Below are positions 12,901 through 24,880 of a stretch of DNA of 64,000 nt, piece by piece. The position numbers were made by a program, and so were the translations under genes. Origin of the DNA: Pocillopora verrucosa (taxonomy: Eukaryota; Cnidaria; Anthozoa; Scleractinia; Pocilloporidae); the NCBI RefSeq assembly GCF_036669915.1, contig NC_089315.1, positions 8,891,111-8,955,110 on the forward strand, in the 5' to 3' direction. Numbering within the stretch: position 1 is the stretch's first letter; each line of letters opens with the position of its first letter. Under the pieces are notes generated by a model that was not told the DNA's origin, searched no databases, and saw only the letters and a list, made by a program, of their open reading frames with translations.

Positions 12901-15900
12901 AGGTATTACCACAATGTTCCCACCTGCTTCCAGCTTCTTGCTTTCTTTTCTCTGCTTTTCCATGCAATCTCTTGTACAGAGTCATAGCTTCAGTGATTTC
13001 TGGGAGCTCCACAGAAGGCTTCACTCCTAAACAAAGTTCTTCAAGGGATTTTTTGTAGCTAGCATGTGTCTTTTCATCACTGCACAAATGAGAAAAAAAA
13101 ATTGTAGCAAAAAGGTCTCTGGTTTTTTCTAATCCTATGCAGTTACAAATTGTATCAAAAAAGTTTTCACTTACTGTGAAAGTTCTTTAAATGTGCCTCT
13201 TCGATGGACCACAATAAGAGAAGGGAATTTCTTTATTGCATATTTCTCTACCAAAAATTTCTGTGTAGAAGAGTAAAATGATTGATCAGTATTTTCTAAA
13301 AATTTGGAATTGGAAGACCATCAAGTTACTTGATTGCAAGGGGGTGACCAGTTATTTCACCCAGAGCTGAGTAGCCTACGGCATTATAAGAGACTGAGGA
13401 GCCTTTAAAAAATGCTTCCTCTGCAGATTGTTTCATTACTTACCAGTACATGTTGTGACCTAGATAGAGTGTTCACCTCCTATGCCCTAATAACAGCTAA
13501 CAAGTTTTCCATACTGTATTTGTTTAACAATCAAGAGCTTCTTTTGTAGGTGATCATGTACTTCATTCTTGTGACCTTAATGTTTGATTGAGGGGTGATA
13601 TTGTAAAGAGAAATTTGATGCTAGTCAATCATAGGGGTTACAGAATTAATGAGTCCCTCTACATTGATGGGACATCATTTGATTAGTGAATCTTAGCTAC
13701 TTGGAGTTTTGCTGTGAAGATATCTAGCTAGATGCCAAATTGTGCTGAGCGAGGGAATGGAACCAAATGTGTAATGACAAAAGACACCAAATGAGGTCTT
13801 AAGATGACAAATATTTAAAAGTGAGTTAAGTCAAAAAAAAAAGAAGGGCAAACAGTGACAATGATAAAGGAAAATGATGGCCAATTCAAGCTGTATCAGA
13901 GCAAGGAATATGTTTCAAACATGTATTAAAATTCTGACCAGTAAGATTCATGCCCTAGGAGCAAAATAAGCTCACAAGGTGATTGTCTGACAAAAAAAAG
14001 AGTCAAATCAAATAAAATCTGTAAAAAACTTCAAAATATGGTGAATAAGCTGACAAATATGTGTCACGTTTAACCATATGGCTGCCAAATATTCATGCAA
14101 AAATCAAATTGAAGACAAGAATTAAAATTGCTCATATCTATCTTTGAACTGTTTTCATCTTTGATTTCAAGACTTTGAAGCCCTTTTCCAGTTGAACATT
14201 CTTCTGTATGTTTGCTCTTTGTTTGTGAGGTCTAAAAGGTGTATTTTGATCAAGAATGGAGAAAAAGAAGGAAAAACCACCTTGATGATTTTAAAGAACA
14301 GTCCAACAATATATTTCCATATCGAGCATTGGGACTGTTGTCATTGTCGATATTAAGACTCTGAAGCCCTTTTTTTCCCAATTAAGTATCCTGCACACAT
14401 TTCCTGTTCATTTGTAAGGTCTACACAGGTGTATTTTGATCAAGGATGGAGTGAAAAAAAAAAAGGAAAAAACCCACCAGATCATTTCAGCCTATAGGCC
14501 TGACAGCAGATGCCAATTTGAATTATGTTGATAAATCCATGTACTCAGGCAACTATTTCAGCCTTTGTACCACCCCAGCTATTTTAACAGAAATCAAATG
14601 TATGATATAGGGAAAAGAGGCAAACCTAGTAAGGGAGGCAGGGAATTAATTGTCTAACAGAACAGAGAATGGAGGGAGGGAATGAATGAGTAATTAAGTA
14701 AATTTCTGACTGACGTTATACCATGAGATAAAATGTCAACATAATATCTGTAGAGGATGCGACTTATTGCAATGGTGCAACAATTGTGTTTGCCAACAAG
14801 ACTGCTGCCAAGATTAAGATATAGGCAAGACACTCACATTTCGACTCAGGACTCTTCTTACACCCAACCCTGGGCATTTCATCATGTCTAACATGACCTG
14901 AAAAAATATATAATCATGGTTATATTCAGCTCAATAGTGAAAGCATACAATGCAATTTACAATGACTTTCAACTATTTGATTTTTTATTGTTAAGCACCA
15001 TAATTGATTTACAAAGAGTATACAAATCACAGTAGTTTAATTAAAATCATTTTCAGCTACAAAAGATATAGGATTTAATTTTGTGCAGTCAAAACTTAAC
15101 AACAGGCTACTAAAAATATCTAATCATTGGGGCCTGCTTTAGAAAGAACTCACCTCACGACCAATATATGAAGTTGGTACCTCAAAAATTAATGCCAACT
15201 CATCATACAATGTTTTACCCTCCACAAAACTGGATACAAATTCTTTCCTGCAGGAAAAATTTAAATTTAGGTAATAAAGAAACTGAATTCAGTGCCAACA
15301 AAACTTTATAAACATTAATTAATTAAAAGAAATAGCAAATGTGTGGGAAGGGTGGCAATTTTTTACATCAAAATCATATCTCTTTATTATATAAACTGTG
15401 GTGTTTACAGCCCTGAGAAAAGCCTTACTTAATGCAAAATTCAATATATTTTTGTGAAATAGGTTTGATATTCCCATCATCTACTGACAGGTAACTCGCC
15501 TACAAACAGGCAACTTGCCTTTCTCACCATTCTATTAGGCAGATGAATGAATAACAAAGTGTTCACCAGTCGACTTTTCTTGTCAGTAAAGACTTAGTGT
15601 TTATTTTACCAAACAAGATAATACGTGGTTGCTTGTAGATATGGCATTTCTCTTCCTGTGTTCAACTTGATATCTCTTGAGTTAGCACAGAGAACTATCG
15701 AGATATGAAGTTGAACGCTTGAAGATATCAACACCCACCCATACGTCATTCTTTATTTCTCAATTAGCTTACCCTATGGGTACAAAATCCAAATCTGTAC
15801 GAATTAACCCAAGTGTTTTTTGTAGCTCAGCAACCTTGACCATTTCATGGATAATACCTAGAAGTGTTCTTTCTCCTAATTGAAATGAAGAAAATTAATA

Positions 15901-18900
15901 AATTTCAATTCCAACTATTAACCAAAATTTCACACAAACTGAGCAATAAAAGATAATTATGACAAAATCCTCAATTGTGATTGGTCATTAGCCACTTTTA
16001 TCTGAGCATTTGTAGAACAGTATACATATATGGTTGTGTACAAAAGCATAATAGGACAGTTTAGAAATCATGCCATACATGTAACTGACATTCAAGTGAA
16101 GGCAGATCTGATTGGTTGTCAACTTTGGTTTTTTTTCAGTGAAGTCTTTCTCAAACATATTCTTACTTTCTTGTAACAAAACTGATCTTAAAAACATCTT
16201 TTTATCTTGTTATGCATGATCTTAGTAAAATTGAAAGGTTAAATTCTACACATAATCTATTAATTGACTTAGCACTAACTCAAGAGTGCAAAAAATTTTA
16301 AGCACGCCATCTTTTAATTACTGTTAATCATTTTGAGATTATTTACAAATCACCAAAATAGTGAAAATAATAAGAATCAATTATTAAATAATAACATCCA
16401 AAAATAAAAAAATCACAGTTAATGCTTCATGGGAATATTTAATATCCTAACTGTATGTGACAAGAAAGTTATCTACATCATATCCTAACATCATACCTGT
16501 AAATGTTTTGCCTAGATTAGAGCTTGGAGCAGATGCATTAAAAAACTATTGGAGAGAAAACATCAGCAGAAGGGTAAATATAGTGTGTTGAAACAAAAGC
16601 GCCTGGATGTACACAGTAAATCTTTTCTGTTAATTATTAGGACTCAGCATAAATAATAATGTCAAGACACTTTATCAATAGTATTATTTCATGAGAAAAA
16701 TGCTTCCATGCACTAGTTTATACAGCTGTATATTTCGTCAAGCAAACAAATTCCATCTGAAATAACATATGATTTAAACTGTGTTGTTGGTTTTTATGGT
16801 GCTTCATTCTCGAAAGGGACCAATGGCAATACTTCATGTGTATTTGTAGAGAAAGGAGGCCTCCGGTGACATGAAAGCCCCTTTTTTGTGTAATATAATC
16901 TGAGAAACTCAAGTGGTGTGCTGTTTGATTTCAACTGGTCTTGGACCAAGAAAATTTTGCTGATCTCTTCTTGCCTAAATCTTCTCTACATTCTCTGATA
17001 TCAAGAATGTAGATTACTAGTCATATAATATTATAAAATTGTCTTCATACAAAACATCCCTAAATGTGGTCCATAAGAAAATTTTGATAATTTTGTAATA
17101 AAAGCCTGTTTGTGTATTATCTCCAGAAGTGTCACAACCCACAGAAAATGCACAGATACAATTGACAGTTTGTTGCAAAGCTCCTTTTTTTCCAGGCTTC
17201 CCAGATCACCTTCAAATTCAGAATTAAAGCCAAATCCTACATCACACAGCACCTGACCCCTTGAGTCTCTAATTCCACATTAAGATAAGATTGACAGTGG
17301 AGACACACAGAGTTTGAGTCATGGCACATTGTTAACCTTCCAACCTCTAACAGTGGCTAGCTACTTAGTTTTGGCTTATAGTATCACCACTGAAAGAGAA
17401 AAACAAAAATGATGGCCAGCTAAAAAGCTTTTGATTTAACCTTCCAACCTCTAACAGTGGCTAGCTACTTAGTTTTGGCTTATAGTATCACCACTGAAAG
17501 AGAAAAACAAAAATGATGGCCAGCTAAAAAGCTTTTGATTGTTATCAAAATTCTCCTTGTCACTACCACAGGCAATATATAAATTATACTGTGGAGAATA
17601 TGCATACTGATGTAAAGTGTTAAGAGTTAACAATAAACAGATTGTATGACTCGTTGTATGGACCTGCCACAGTGACCTGTTGCCTTGTGTTTCATGACCT
17701 CTGTTACAATGCCATGCTAAACTGAGCACCAACAAATGACTAGTGTGTCACACTCACCTTTACAGAAGGATAACCTTCTATTTGATAATGTACACATGTT
17801 GCTAGATTACGTTCTTCAGCACAATCGATAGCAGCAACATGTATAAGCTGCTTCCAGTCTATAAATTAAAGAATATAGGTAACAGTGAGAACTCAATGGA
17901 AAAAAGGCAAATTCTAAAATTAAGAGGAGATTCACAATGTGGCTACACAATATCCTCTGTTTAAACTTTTCCTTGTTTGTTTTAGTTATTGTTCATGTTT
18001 AAGGCAAGATGCGTAACAATGAAAAATTCAAAAAATTGATTTCAAGACAGATATGATTTCATAAATGAACTTATAAAAATAGTTCATTATAATTCCTGTC
18101 ATAATCCATCTGATATTTTTGCTTGCTAGTAATTGATATAATTGCATCACATGATGCAGCATGCCCCAGCTACAACTAGGGAATATCTGAGGATATAACC
18201 CAAGTGATATTTGCCAATTTTCAAACCGTACATCAACTGCAATAAAAGCGATTGTTTAAAATTCAAATCAAGATGAAAGAGCATTTAGCTGTTGTTACAG
18301 AGAAAGGGATGTTTTTTGGTTCATTAAGTCATACCAGAGATTACTGAAAAGTAAATATCCCATGTGCAGCAAACAGTCAATTGTTTCAAACACTAATTCA
18401 TTGCAACTATCGATACATACTATCAAACCAAATAGAGGCTACTGCTTAATATATAATTCTTGACCCTTTAACTCCCAAGATCTGATTGTTAATTCTCCCT
18501 TCCTGTCAATTTTGTTTTCTTCTTTTCCTCTACAAGTGAATTTTGCATTTAAAAGAAAACCAAGTGCTTGTGGAAGACAGGGGAAGGAAACAAAACTTTG
18601 CATAAAGCCAAGATGGACACTGCACATTTTAAAGGCAAAAAGACCAAAAAGCTAAATTTTTCCACAGATTTTGTTTGAAATTGTACTTTAAGATGGTTCT
18701 GATCAGAAATCTGATTTAAACTAAAGTAGATATAATGTTCCTTCTAAAAATAATCAATAAAAATCATTCATCAAAGAAATAGGAGGCATCTGCATACAGG
18801 CTATCATGCCTAGACTCAATATTAAATTCTATATATATCATACATTTCAGCTGTTCATTAAAACTGGCACAGGTAAAATTTATCTCTGTTTTAAAACAGA

Positions 18901-20152
18901 TTTTAGTGCAAAACAAAGCGATGAGAAAATCATTATTTCATTTCATGCAAAAAGATACCTTATTTTCACAAGAAAGGTGTAGCACTTAGACTTATTTCTT
19001 CAGTGAAGCTTTCTCTTTGACAAATAGCTTTTTGTTCAAAAAGAAAGGCCTTGTGCCTGTCTAAATTAGACATAATGAATATACTTGTTATTCTGAATAA
19101 ATTTGCCTCAATAATAATGGCTGGTTTTCTTTCCGAGCTTAATGTTTTAATTGAAACAAGCAAACAGCTTCCACATGTATCCCTTGTGTCTAAGTCTTGT
19201 TTTCCCACACCATCATTTGGTTTTAGTAAGATCACGACTTTAAAGCAAATCAAAATAAAGGATATAAAAGAGCTGAAAAGGATCAGCAAGTAAAATAAAA
19301 TGAAAACCAATGGGGTTTTGTCGCGAATAGGTTCTCAAAAAACCAGCTGTTTACTTATAATTTACATTTAAATAGACTTCCTCTTCGAAACTTCATTCCG
19401 TGGGCCAATACAAGAAATATAATGGTTTTCGTTCTTTCAGCTCAAGCTTTAAGTTCGTTTCAGCCTTATTTCTGCAGCAGGCACCGAAGAAGGAATGGCG
19501 ATTTAAAAAAATTCCCCATAACTGTGTGGTGTTAAGTTCCCTTTCCTCTGTGACTGATAAATAATTTATCAGGATAAAGAAAATGAACTTGCGACGGCAG
19601 CTGACTTTTGTCGCCAATCTTAGATTCGACAGATTGGCCCTGACAAAACATATTATTCGCTTCTTAGCAAATAAAAGGGAAGGGCTGGGAAAATAATTCG
19701 CCCTGAAACAATTATTATAGAGATCTCATTCCCTCTTATTTCATGTCATTAAAAATAGATCACATCCAAACAAAGAACATTCGATCGCGAGCAGATTGAT
19801 AGATTTTTAGTTATCCACTCTTGTAGTTCTTTCCCAATTTCCTCAGTCATATCACATCATAAATAAATTTCTACCGCAAGATACATTCTATTCGTTAGGA
19901 CTCACCTTTTGCCATTTTTGCCAGCTTCTTCCATGTAGGAGCAAACGCATGACAATGTCCGCAAAAACTGGAATAAAATTCTACTACCCAAGCCGATGGG
20001 CTATTATGAATTACACTGGAGATTGTATCGTTTTCTAAAAGAACCATTTGATCGGCTAACGAATATAAAACGCCATAAGAAAGTCTAAAAGAAAGGAAAA
20101 AAACAAAACAAACTACAAAACAACAGCGTATGTTTCCTCTGTGTTCGGCCAT
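9943..20152 (-). CDS. QSOX1: Quiescin sulfhydryl oxidase (QSOX)
   Basis: Eleven exons join in phase on the minus strand: 20152-19906, 17858-17758, 16545-16497, 15875-15773, 15247-15154, 14897-14838, 13260-13175, 13079-12924, 12143-12014, 11721-11605 and 10674-9943, giving 624 residues. QSOX forms disulfides in secreted proteins, passing electrons from a thioredoxin CxxC through an Erv/ALR FAD domain to oxygen. Residues 1-26 look like a signal peptide. The thioredoxin motif FCGHC is at 63-67, followed by the AAIDCAEE block typical of the family and a second thioredoxin-like domain. The last exon holds the Erv domain with YPCSLWTLFH, the proximal CEEC, and a distal CEEC before RVPG. A C-terminal membrane helix followed by RRRRR is present. 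The start is the second ATG of the transcript; an ATG seven bases upstream opens only a short out-of-frame reading frame. QSOX1 and QSOX2 cannot be told apart here. Confidence 0.88.
11140..11415 (-). mobile_element. tRNA-derived SINE in last QSOX intron
   Basis: Read on the minus strand, the segment has a tRNA-like head with GCGCTGGACTGCCGATCGAG (anticodon-arm-like) followed by a B-box-like GGGTTCGAGC. The A-box region, GATAGCCGATTG, is degenerate. A non-tRNA tail with GACATCTCACTCTCACAGG follows. It cannot fold as a functional tRNA. Confidence 0.5.
12230..12780. repeat. GACT-type minisatellite with a higher-order unit
   Basis: About 550 bp built from ACTG/GACT tetranucleotides and variants lies in the QSOX intron between exons 8 and 9. 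On top of the 4-base period there is a longer unit of roughly 100-120 bp running through GACAGACTGAGCAAC, ACTGAGTGACTGATTGGCTT, GCTGGTCAGCTGGCTGA and AAATGACTGACT. It recurs near 12420, 12500 and 12600. The strand asymmetry and nested periodicity suggest slippage followed by unequal exchange. Confidence 0.85.
14148..14500. repeat. Diverged ~187-bp tandem duplication
   Basis: Inside the QSOX intron between exons 6 and 7, a block with GACTTTGAAGCCC (14171) and GGTGTATTTTGATCAAG is repeated about 187 bp later (GACTCTGAAGCCC at 14358). The two copies differ by many substitutions and a poly-A expansion, so the duplication is old. Confidence 0.6.
17333..17540. repeat. Perfect 104-bp tandem duplication
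   Basis: Positions 17333-17436 are repeated immediately at 17437-17540 with no difference that I can find. Each unit starts TAACCTTCCAACC and ends GCTTTTGATT. It lies in the intron between QSOX exons 2 and 3. Complete identity means a very recent duplication or an assembly artefact. Confidence 0.85.
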
Positions 20153-20436
20153 CTTTCATGACGACCGCGATTTACCGCTGGTTGTATTGAAGGCTCATAA
20201 AATTTGACTGACGACCGAGAGCGATTGCTGGCCTGTCAAGAGGCTTCTAAAAGAACAAATATTTTTATAAAGGTCCGACATCGGCTATTATCTGATAAAG
20301 ATTCGGTTTCTGATTGCATGGAAATTGACCAAGAGAGGGCAAGAACAGGTCCTCCTGATCGCCTAAATTATTCGATTGTCTACAGCTTTCCTATGTGAAT
20401 TTTTTCACACCTGCGTAACTTTTTAAATCAATAGTA
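20153..20436. promoter_or_regulatory. QSOX 5' flank and presumed promoter
   Basis: These 284 bases separate the QSOX start codon from the stop of the next minus-strand reading frame. The QSOX start context is AAAGATGG, a good initiation context. I see no TATA box that I would trust. The short distance implies the QSOX promoter overlaps the 3' flank of the upstream gene. Confidence 0.35.
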
Positions 20437-20685
20437 TTATTTATTAGGACAATCGCAAACCGTATTGACTCGTGCTGCTTTGTGACCTGCCGAAAACTGT
20501 TTCAAATGACAAATTTTTTCAGCCGGGTCTTTGCAATATTCCACATCGGATGTTTTGGTGAAGCATGGGATGCTGGGCGAGAACTGCGTAAGCGATTTAG
20601 AAGTCAAAGGTATGACGCTTTCCGCTAATATTACTCCAATTTCCAAAAATGTTCCCAATACTAACGAATATTGCTGAAGCTTCAT
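20437..20685 (-). CDS. Small predicted secreted Cys-containing protein, unknown
   Basis: This 82-residue reading frame starts at the first ATG (20685). It begins with MKLQQYSLVLGTFLEIGVIL, a plausible signal peptide. Five cysteines follow in the pattern C-x10-C-x7-C, then a C-x-C close to the end (TVCDCPNK). A lysine- and histidine-rich stretch separates the third and fourth cysteines. The stop codon overlaps AATAAA, so a polyadenylation signal may lie right at the end of the frame. I do not recognise a family. The odd cysteine count leaves room for a missing exon or for dimerisation. It lies between QSOX and the RRM-like gene, all on the same strand. A chance open frame cannot be excluded. 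Confidence 0.4.
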   Translation of the reverse strand: MKLQQYSLVLGTFLEIGVILAESVIPLTSKSLTQFSPSIPCFTKTSDVEYCKDPAEKICHLKQFSAGHKAARVNTVCDCPNK

Positions 20686-21609
20686 TTTGGAATCCACGTC
20701 CACAAGATGCAAGTCCAATTTATGGTCGATATGGGAGAGTAAGGCTTATGGTTGCACAACCCTTTAGAAGTGACTAGCATCTATATTCCCCATACAATGT
20801 CTCCAAAGAATCAAACATTAAGGTAACGAGAATAAAGGAAAAGATCACGAACTAAACAAGCTCTTGATTTTTAAACAAATACTTCTTGTCGACGCCGCAG
20901 AAAATGTGTAGAGAACGGTATGAAGAGTATGTATTCTGATCAGTGTTGGGATGTAAATGGTTAAAATGAAGTGCACGTGATAACGGGTACATTTGACAGA
21001 AGAGCACGTGATACCTTTTTTACACATATTTCACCGTGTTAGCAAATGCAACAGCTGGGAAAAGCACTGAGATGAAAAATCAAAAACTGCTGACAAAATG
21101 ACAGTTCCAAAAATGACAGTCTATTTATAAGTTTATTCCTAAATATTTCTTCGAAAAAGCAGGAAAGGCTGACTGAAAGACTGAGAGGATCATTTACTGT
21201 AATCTCCCTAGAATCTACAGGCAGCTAGGGTAGGAGCCGGCAACCAGGTTTCCAACAATGGCGCGTGAAGGTGGCTCTAACTCCAGGCTCCCTCAACGGC
21301 CAGACTCGGTTGCTGTACGGTTGCTGATTGAGTTTTGCTTTGGTGTTGCTCTCTTCAAGCTGAGAAAACGATTGCGATTTAGAGCGAAAAGAGAGGAGCG
21401 ATTCGTGAACAAATCGCACTGCTGAGAGCCCATCAGATTGCAAAGATCATCTATGGTTTAAAAATAGATGCAATAAATCGAGATACCACTCAATCATGTA
21501 ATCGCTGATAATTTTTTTTTCTGTATTATTATCGTAACCTGTTGGCTGGATAATGTACATTCATATCACAACATGAAGCTAATTGTTAAGCATTTCCAGG
21601 ACTTACTGA
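20686..21609. other. Intergenic, no gene seen
   Basis: Minus-strand intergenic interval of about 920 bp. Short open frames are present on the minus strand (20845-21027, 21225-21443), but they show neither conserved motifs nor convincing splice context. A slightly GC-richer patch lies at 21230-21310. Confidence 0.4.
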
Positions 21610-23100
21610 TTAATATGAGTTTTTCGTACAATCAATCAGTTGGAAGTTCCTGCCACGCATCTTTACGCCATTTTGAACAAGAAAATCACGAATAATCCGG
21701 CTACTCACTATAATATACCAACAGCCTTCGTGTTCTTGACAGATAAGTTTTATAACTCCCAGCTGAACAAAACCTTCCAAACTTTCGGCAATTTCCAGTA
21801 TTGAAACGTCGGGAAAGTTCTTCTTTCTTTCACTACGTTGTGCTGTGAAACCAAGCTTGTATAAACTCTCATCTTTTGTGTTCATTTCGTCGTGGGAATG
21901 CTCAATCACAAGAACCGAAGATTGACGATCATCTTCCGAAGTTGAAAACCCTTTGTCTTTCGAAGATATATTTTTTAAGTCTTTTTCCTTGTTTCTGTAT
22001 TTTTCGTTAGATCTCTGAGGTAAATTTGATGTGCTTTCCTCTTGGCTGTTTCTCGCTGTCTTAAAGTTTCTGTTGCCGCCTCTCGTGGTTTTCCGACCTT
22101 CAATTTGAGGAAATATCTCTTCCTCTTTTACTCCGGATTTCAAAACTTTTTTCACCCACTTAGACTTCTTTTTGCTTTTCATTGACTTGATGTCAAATAT
22201 TCCTACACTGCTGTTATGAAGCATTTTCAAGAAATTCGTTTTCGGTGCTGGCATTAAAGGGTAAGAACGCGATCTCAAGTGATGATCACTGGTTTGCAGC
22301 GGAGCAGTCGATTGTTTACGGTTTTTCATATGTTCTTGACTCTTTTCTGATATTCCTTTCTCGCCATTTATAAGAGTGGACATCCCCTGCCTGACTTTCA
22401 AGAAATTTGTGTCTGGTTCCGCTATCGAGAGGTGAGACCGAGATCTCCAGTGATGACCATTGGTTTGCAGAGGAGCAGTCGATTGTTTTCGGTTATTTCT
22501 ACGTTCTTGACTCGTTTCTGATTTTCCAGTTTCACTAACTTCAAGAGTAAACGTCCCCTGCCTAACAAGAGGGGCCGAAAAAGATACAGTTTTATTTCTT
22601 ATTGTTTTGTGATTTGACTGAGCCGAAGTCTTCACAATTTTTCTGTAACAACGTCTATTAGTATCTGTGTTATGATCAACAGCTAATGACTCTGGCCTAC
22701 TCATTTTATTTTTAGCGGGCTGAAAATCTCTTTCTTTAACTTTTACACCATCCTTGGTAATATTTCGCTCTTGCACTCGAAGTTTCGATCTGCTGAGAAG
22801 TTTTCCCTTCTTTGTTTTAGCTCGCATCAATGCTGTGTTTCCATGCCGACCGTCATTGTGTTTGTCGTAGTTATGTGAAAATCCTCTTGCACAGGTAGAA
22901 GTCGGTAAAAACCGAGGCTCCTGTTTGTCAAAATCCACCAAATCGACCTCGCCTAAAATTTCCGACAAGTCCTGATCACCAGTCTGAAACTTTCTATCAC
23001 AGCCAATACAGCCTTTCCCAGTACACAGAATATTCCCTATTTTCGTTTGGTGGACCCGATCTCTTGTGTACAATGGAGCTGTCGATATAAGCTCGCTCAT
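21610..23100 (-). CDS. Unknown 496-residue basic protein with RRM-like C-terminus
   Basis: A single uninterrupted frame of 496 codons starts at the first ATG (23100). The frame stays open upstream to 23160 without another ATG, so a spliced 5' exon is possible. The N-terminus has a Cys cluster (CTGKGCIGC). The long middle is Lys/Arg/Ser-rich and probably disordered. It contains two imperfect internal repeats, each with RKQSTAPLQT followed by HHWRSRSHL or HHLRSRSYP. The last 65 or so residues look folded: helix EIAESLEGFVQLGVIKLI, strand GCWYIIV, helix RIIRDFLVQNGV, then KMRGRNFQLI. That order, ending GV-x-x-RGR-x-x-x-L, resembles the divergent RRM-like fold of ZCCHC3-type and some retroelement Gag proteins. 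No zinc knuckle is visible. The RRM resemblance is inference; function is unknown. Confidence 0.62.
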   Translation of the reverse strand: MSELISTAPLYTRDRVHQTKIGNILCTGKGCIGCDRKFQTGDQDLSEILGEVDLVDFDKQEPRFLPTSTCARGFSHNYDKHNDGRHGNTALMRAKTKKGKLLSRSKLRVQERNITKDGVKVKERDFQPAKNKMSRPESLAVDHNTDTNRRCYRKIVKTSAQSNHKTIRNKTVSFSAPLVRQGTFTLEVSETGKSETSQERRNNRKQSTAPLQTNGHHWRSRSHLSIAEPDTNFLKVRQGMSTLINGEKGISEKSQEHMKNRKQSTAPLQTSDHHLRSRSYPLMPAPKTNFLKMLHNSSVGIFDIKSMKSKKKSKWVKKVLKSGVKEEEIFPQIEGRKTTRGGNRNFKTARNSQEESTSNLPQRSNEKYRNKEKDLKNISSKDKGFSTSEDDRQSSVLVIEHSHDEMNTKDESLYKLGFTAQRSERKKNFPDVSILEIAESLEGFVQLGVIKLICQEHEGCWYIIVSSRIIRDFLVQNGVKMRGRNFQLIDCTKNSY

Positions 23101-24880
23101 TGTTTTCTTACTTGAAACAGAACACTGTGAATACGAAGGTGACGAAGCGAGAATCCTCACTTCGTCTGGACACCGTCAAAGAGTAGAAAAATAAACCTTT
23201 TTTCGTAAAACATGTCTACCAGTCTTAAAGTGCGACTGAAAACTCGTAAGAATTCATAGATATACTCCTTTGGTCGAAAACAATGTATTTAAAATTCATT
23301 TTCAATCCTTTTTGATTGGTGAACGCGGACACCTGCCGTTTACCATCGCGATCAATTAGCGCTTTGATTGGACAAAATGTTTATTTTATGCAGTGCTTTG
23401 ATGAAAGGGGTGAAAACTCGGCACAGCAAGTAAGATATTACAATGAAATGACAACTTGCTATTTGCACAAAATATGTACTCGATCACTTTTGTGAAATTA
23501 TGCATGTGGGGCGACGTCCAAAGAATTAATTCACACGACGGAGACAAACTATCGTGATTAACCAGAAGCTGACCACATAATATAAAATGGCTTTTTGCGT
23601 TTGGAGTGTTAATACTTTTAATTTTAAAGATTTCAAACATATGTTTTTGAGAGCTTCGGTAAGGAACATATTAAAGTGTATCTTTTCCGCCAGAAAAATT
23701 CCCGGCTATTGCATGTCTTCCCCAAAAAATGATAAATATAGAGTGTAAAATTCTACACAAAAGCTGTCGGAAAGACAGTCATAAATAACAAAACCACGTC
23801 TAAACGTCTGAGGATGAAAATAAGTGAAAACCAATTGTCATGGAAATCAGATACATTTTGTCGATCTGAAAATGCACCAGTGATCAAAAACAAATCAGGA
23901 ATAAAATATGAGGCACGAAAGATGACAACCCAATTTACTAAACTCCAACAATTTTTATCGAGGGGGGCATTGGGGCCTATTAGAAACCGCAAAACCGTAG
24001 AAAAAAACCATCCAGAACCAAAAAACCGAAAAAATTCGACCAAGACCGAAAACTGCATGCAAAACTGTCAAAACCGATACATTTTCACATCCCAGTTATT
24101 AAAACCCTGATCGATCCGATACAGTGGTGACAAGTGGAACATACAGAGTAAACTACATTAATTCCATTCAAGACGCGTGAACCCCCAAGGGATCCCTTCG
24201 ATATTTCAATTTGTTTGTCACGCATTCCTCTCAATAACATTTGCGTTTAGCGTTTATTCAATAGGAAAAACCAAAAACTGCATCGGATATCAAATTCGAA
24301 AACCCGTCGGTACTTTTCATGAAAACCGAAAACCAAATGCTAAAAAGATACGGGAAATCCGTAAACCGCAATAATCCGTGTACCTTAGTGCCAACCGATT
24401 TTCAATTGTATAGGAAAATGAACCTCAAATTTTATTTTCGTTTTTCGTTTGTCTTCGCAGTAAAAAAACGATAATGGACTTCCATTTTGGTATTTTATTT
24501 TTCCCCGTCGGGAAGGAAACGTAATTCAAATTCACTCAATGCTCTCCGTTTTTCTTTTTCTGTAGCTCAAAAAAAAACGGATTTTAATTTTCTTTTTCGT
24601 TTAAAAGTTAAAGTTAAAACATATTGCTCATATCATGCGATCCAAGAATAAAATATCTAAAAAAGGAGTAAAAATATTATCCCTAAGCTGACTTAATTTA
24701 AAATGTTTATACAAAGCATTCTTCAAAGTATTTACAGATTGAGAAGCGCGTAGCCTAAGGGGAGGTGATTCCAACATCTTGAGGTTGTTGCAGAAAACGT
24801 GCGGCCTCCCTCTTTCTCTCTAATGTATCTTCAAGGTAAAATTGTTAAATTAGCACCTCGTGTATTTCTGCTGTGCTGGC
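23101..24880. other. Intergenic with CCGAAAAC-rich low-complexity tract
   Basis: No gene recognised. From about 23985 to 24370 the plus strand is packed with variants of AACCGAAAAC and AAAAACCG. From 24430 to 24610 a TTTCGTTTTT-rich stretch follows. These look like the ends of an old non-autonomous element or a decayed satellite. Open frames on both strands here have no family resemblance. Confidence 0.4.

Noticed and set aside
23101..23160. Upstream extension of the unknown RRM-like protein by 20 codons
   Set aside because: The frame is open but would start at GTG; the first ATG is 23100. A spliced upstream exon remains possible.
23753..24110. ~100-codon frames on both strands near 24 kb
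   Set aside because: They fall in the CCGAAAAC-rich repetitive tract and show no family resemblance.
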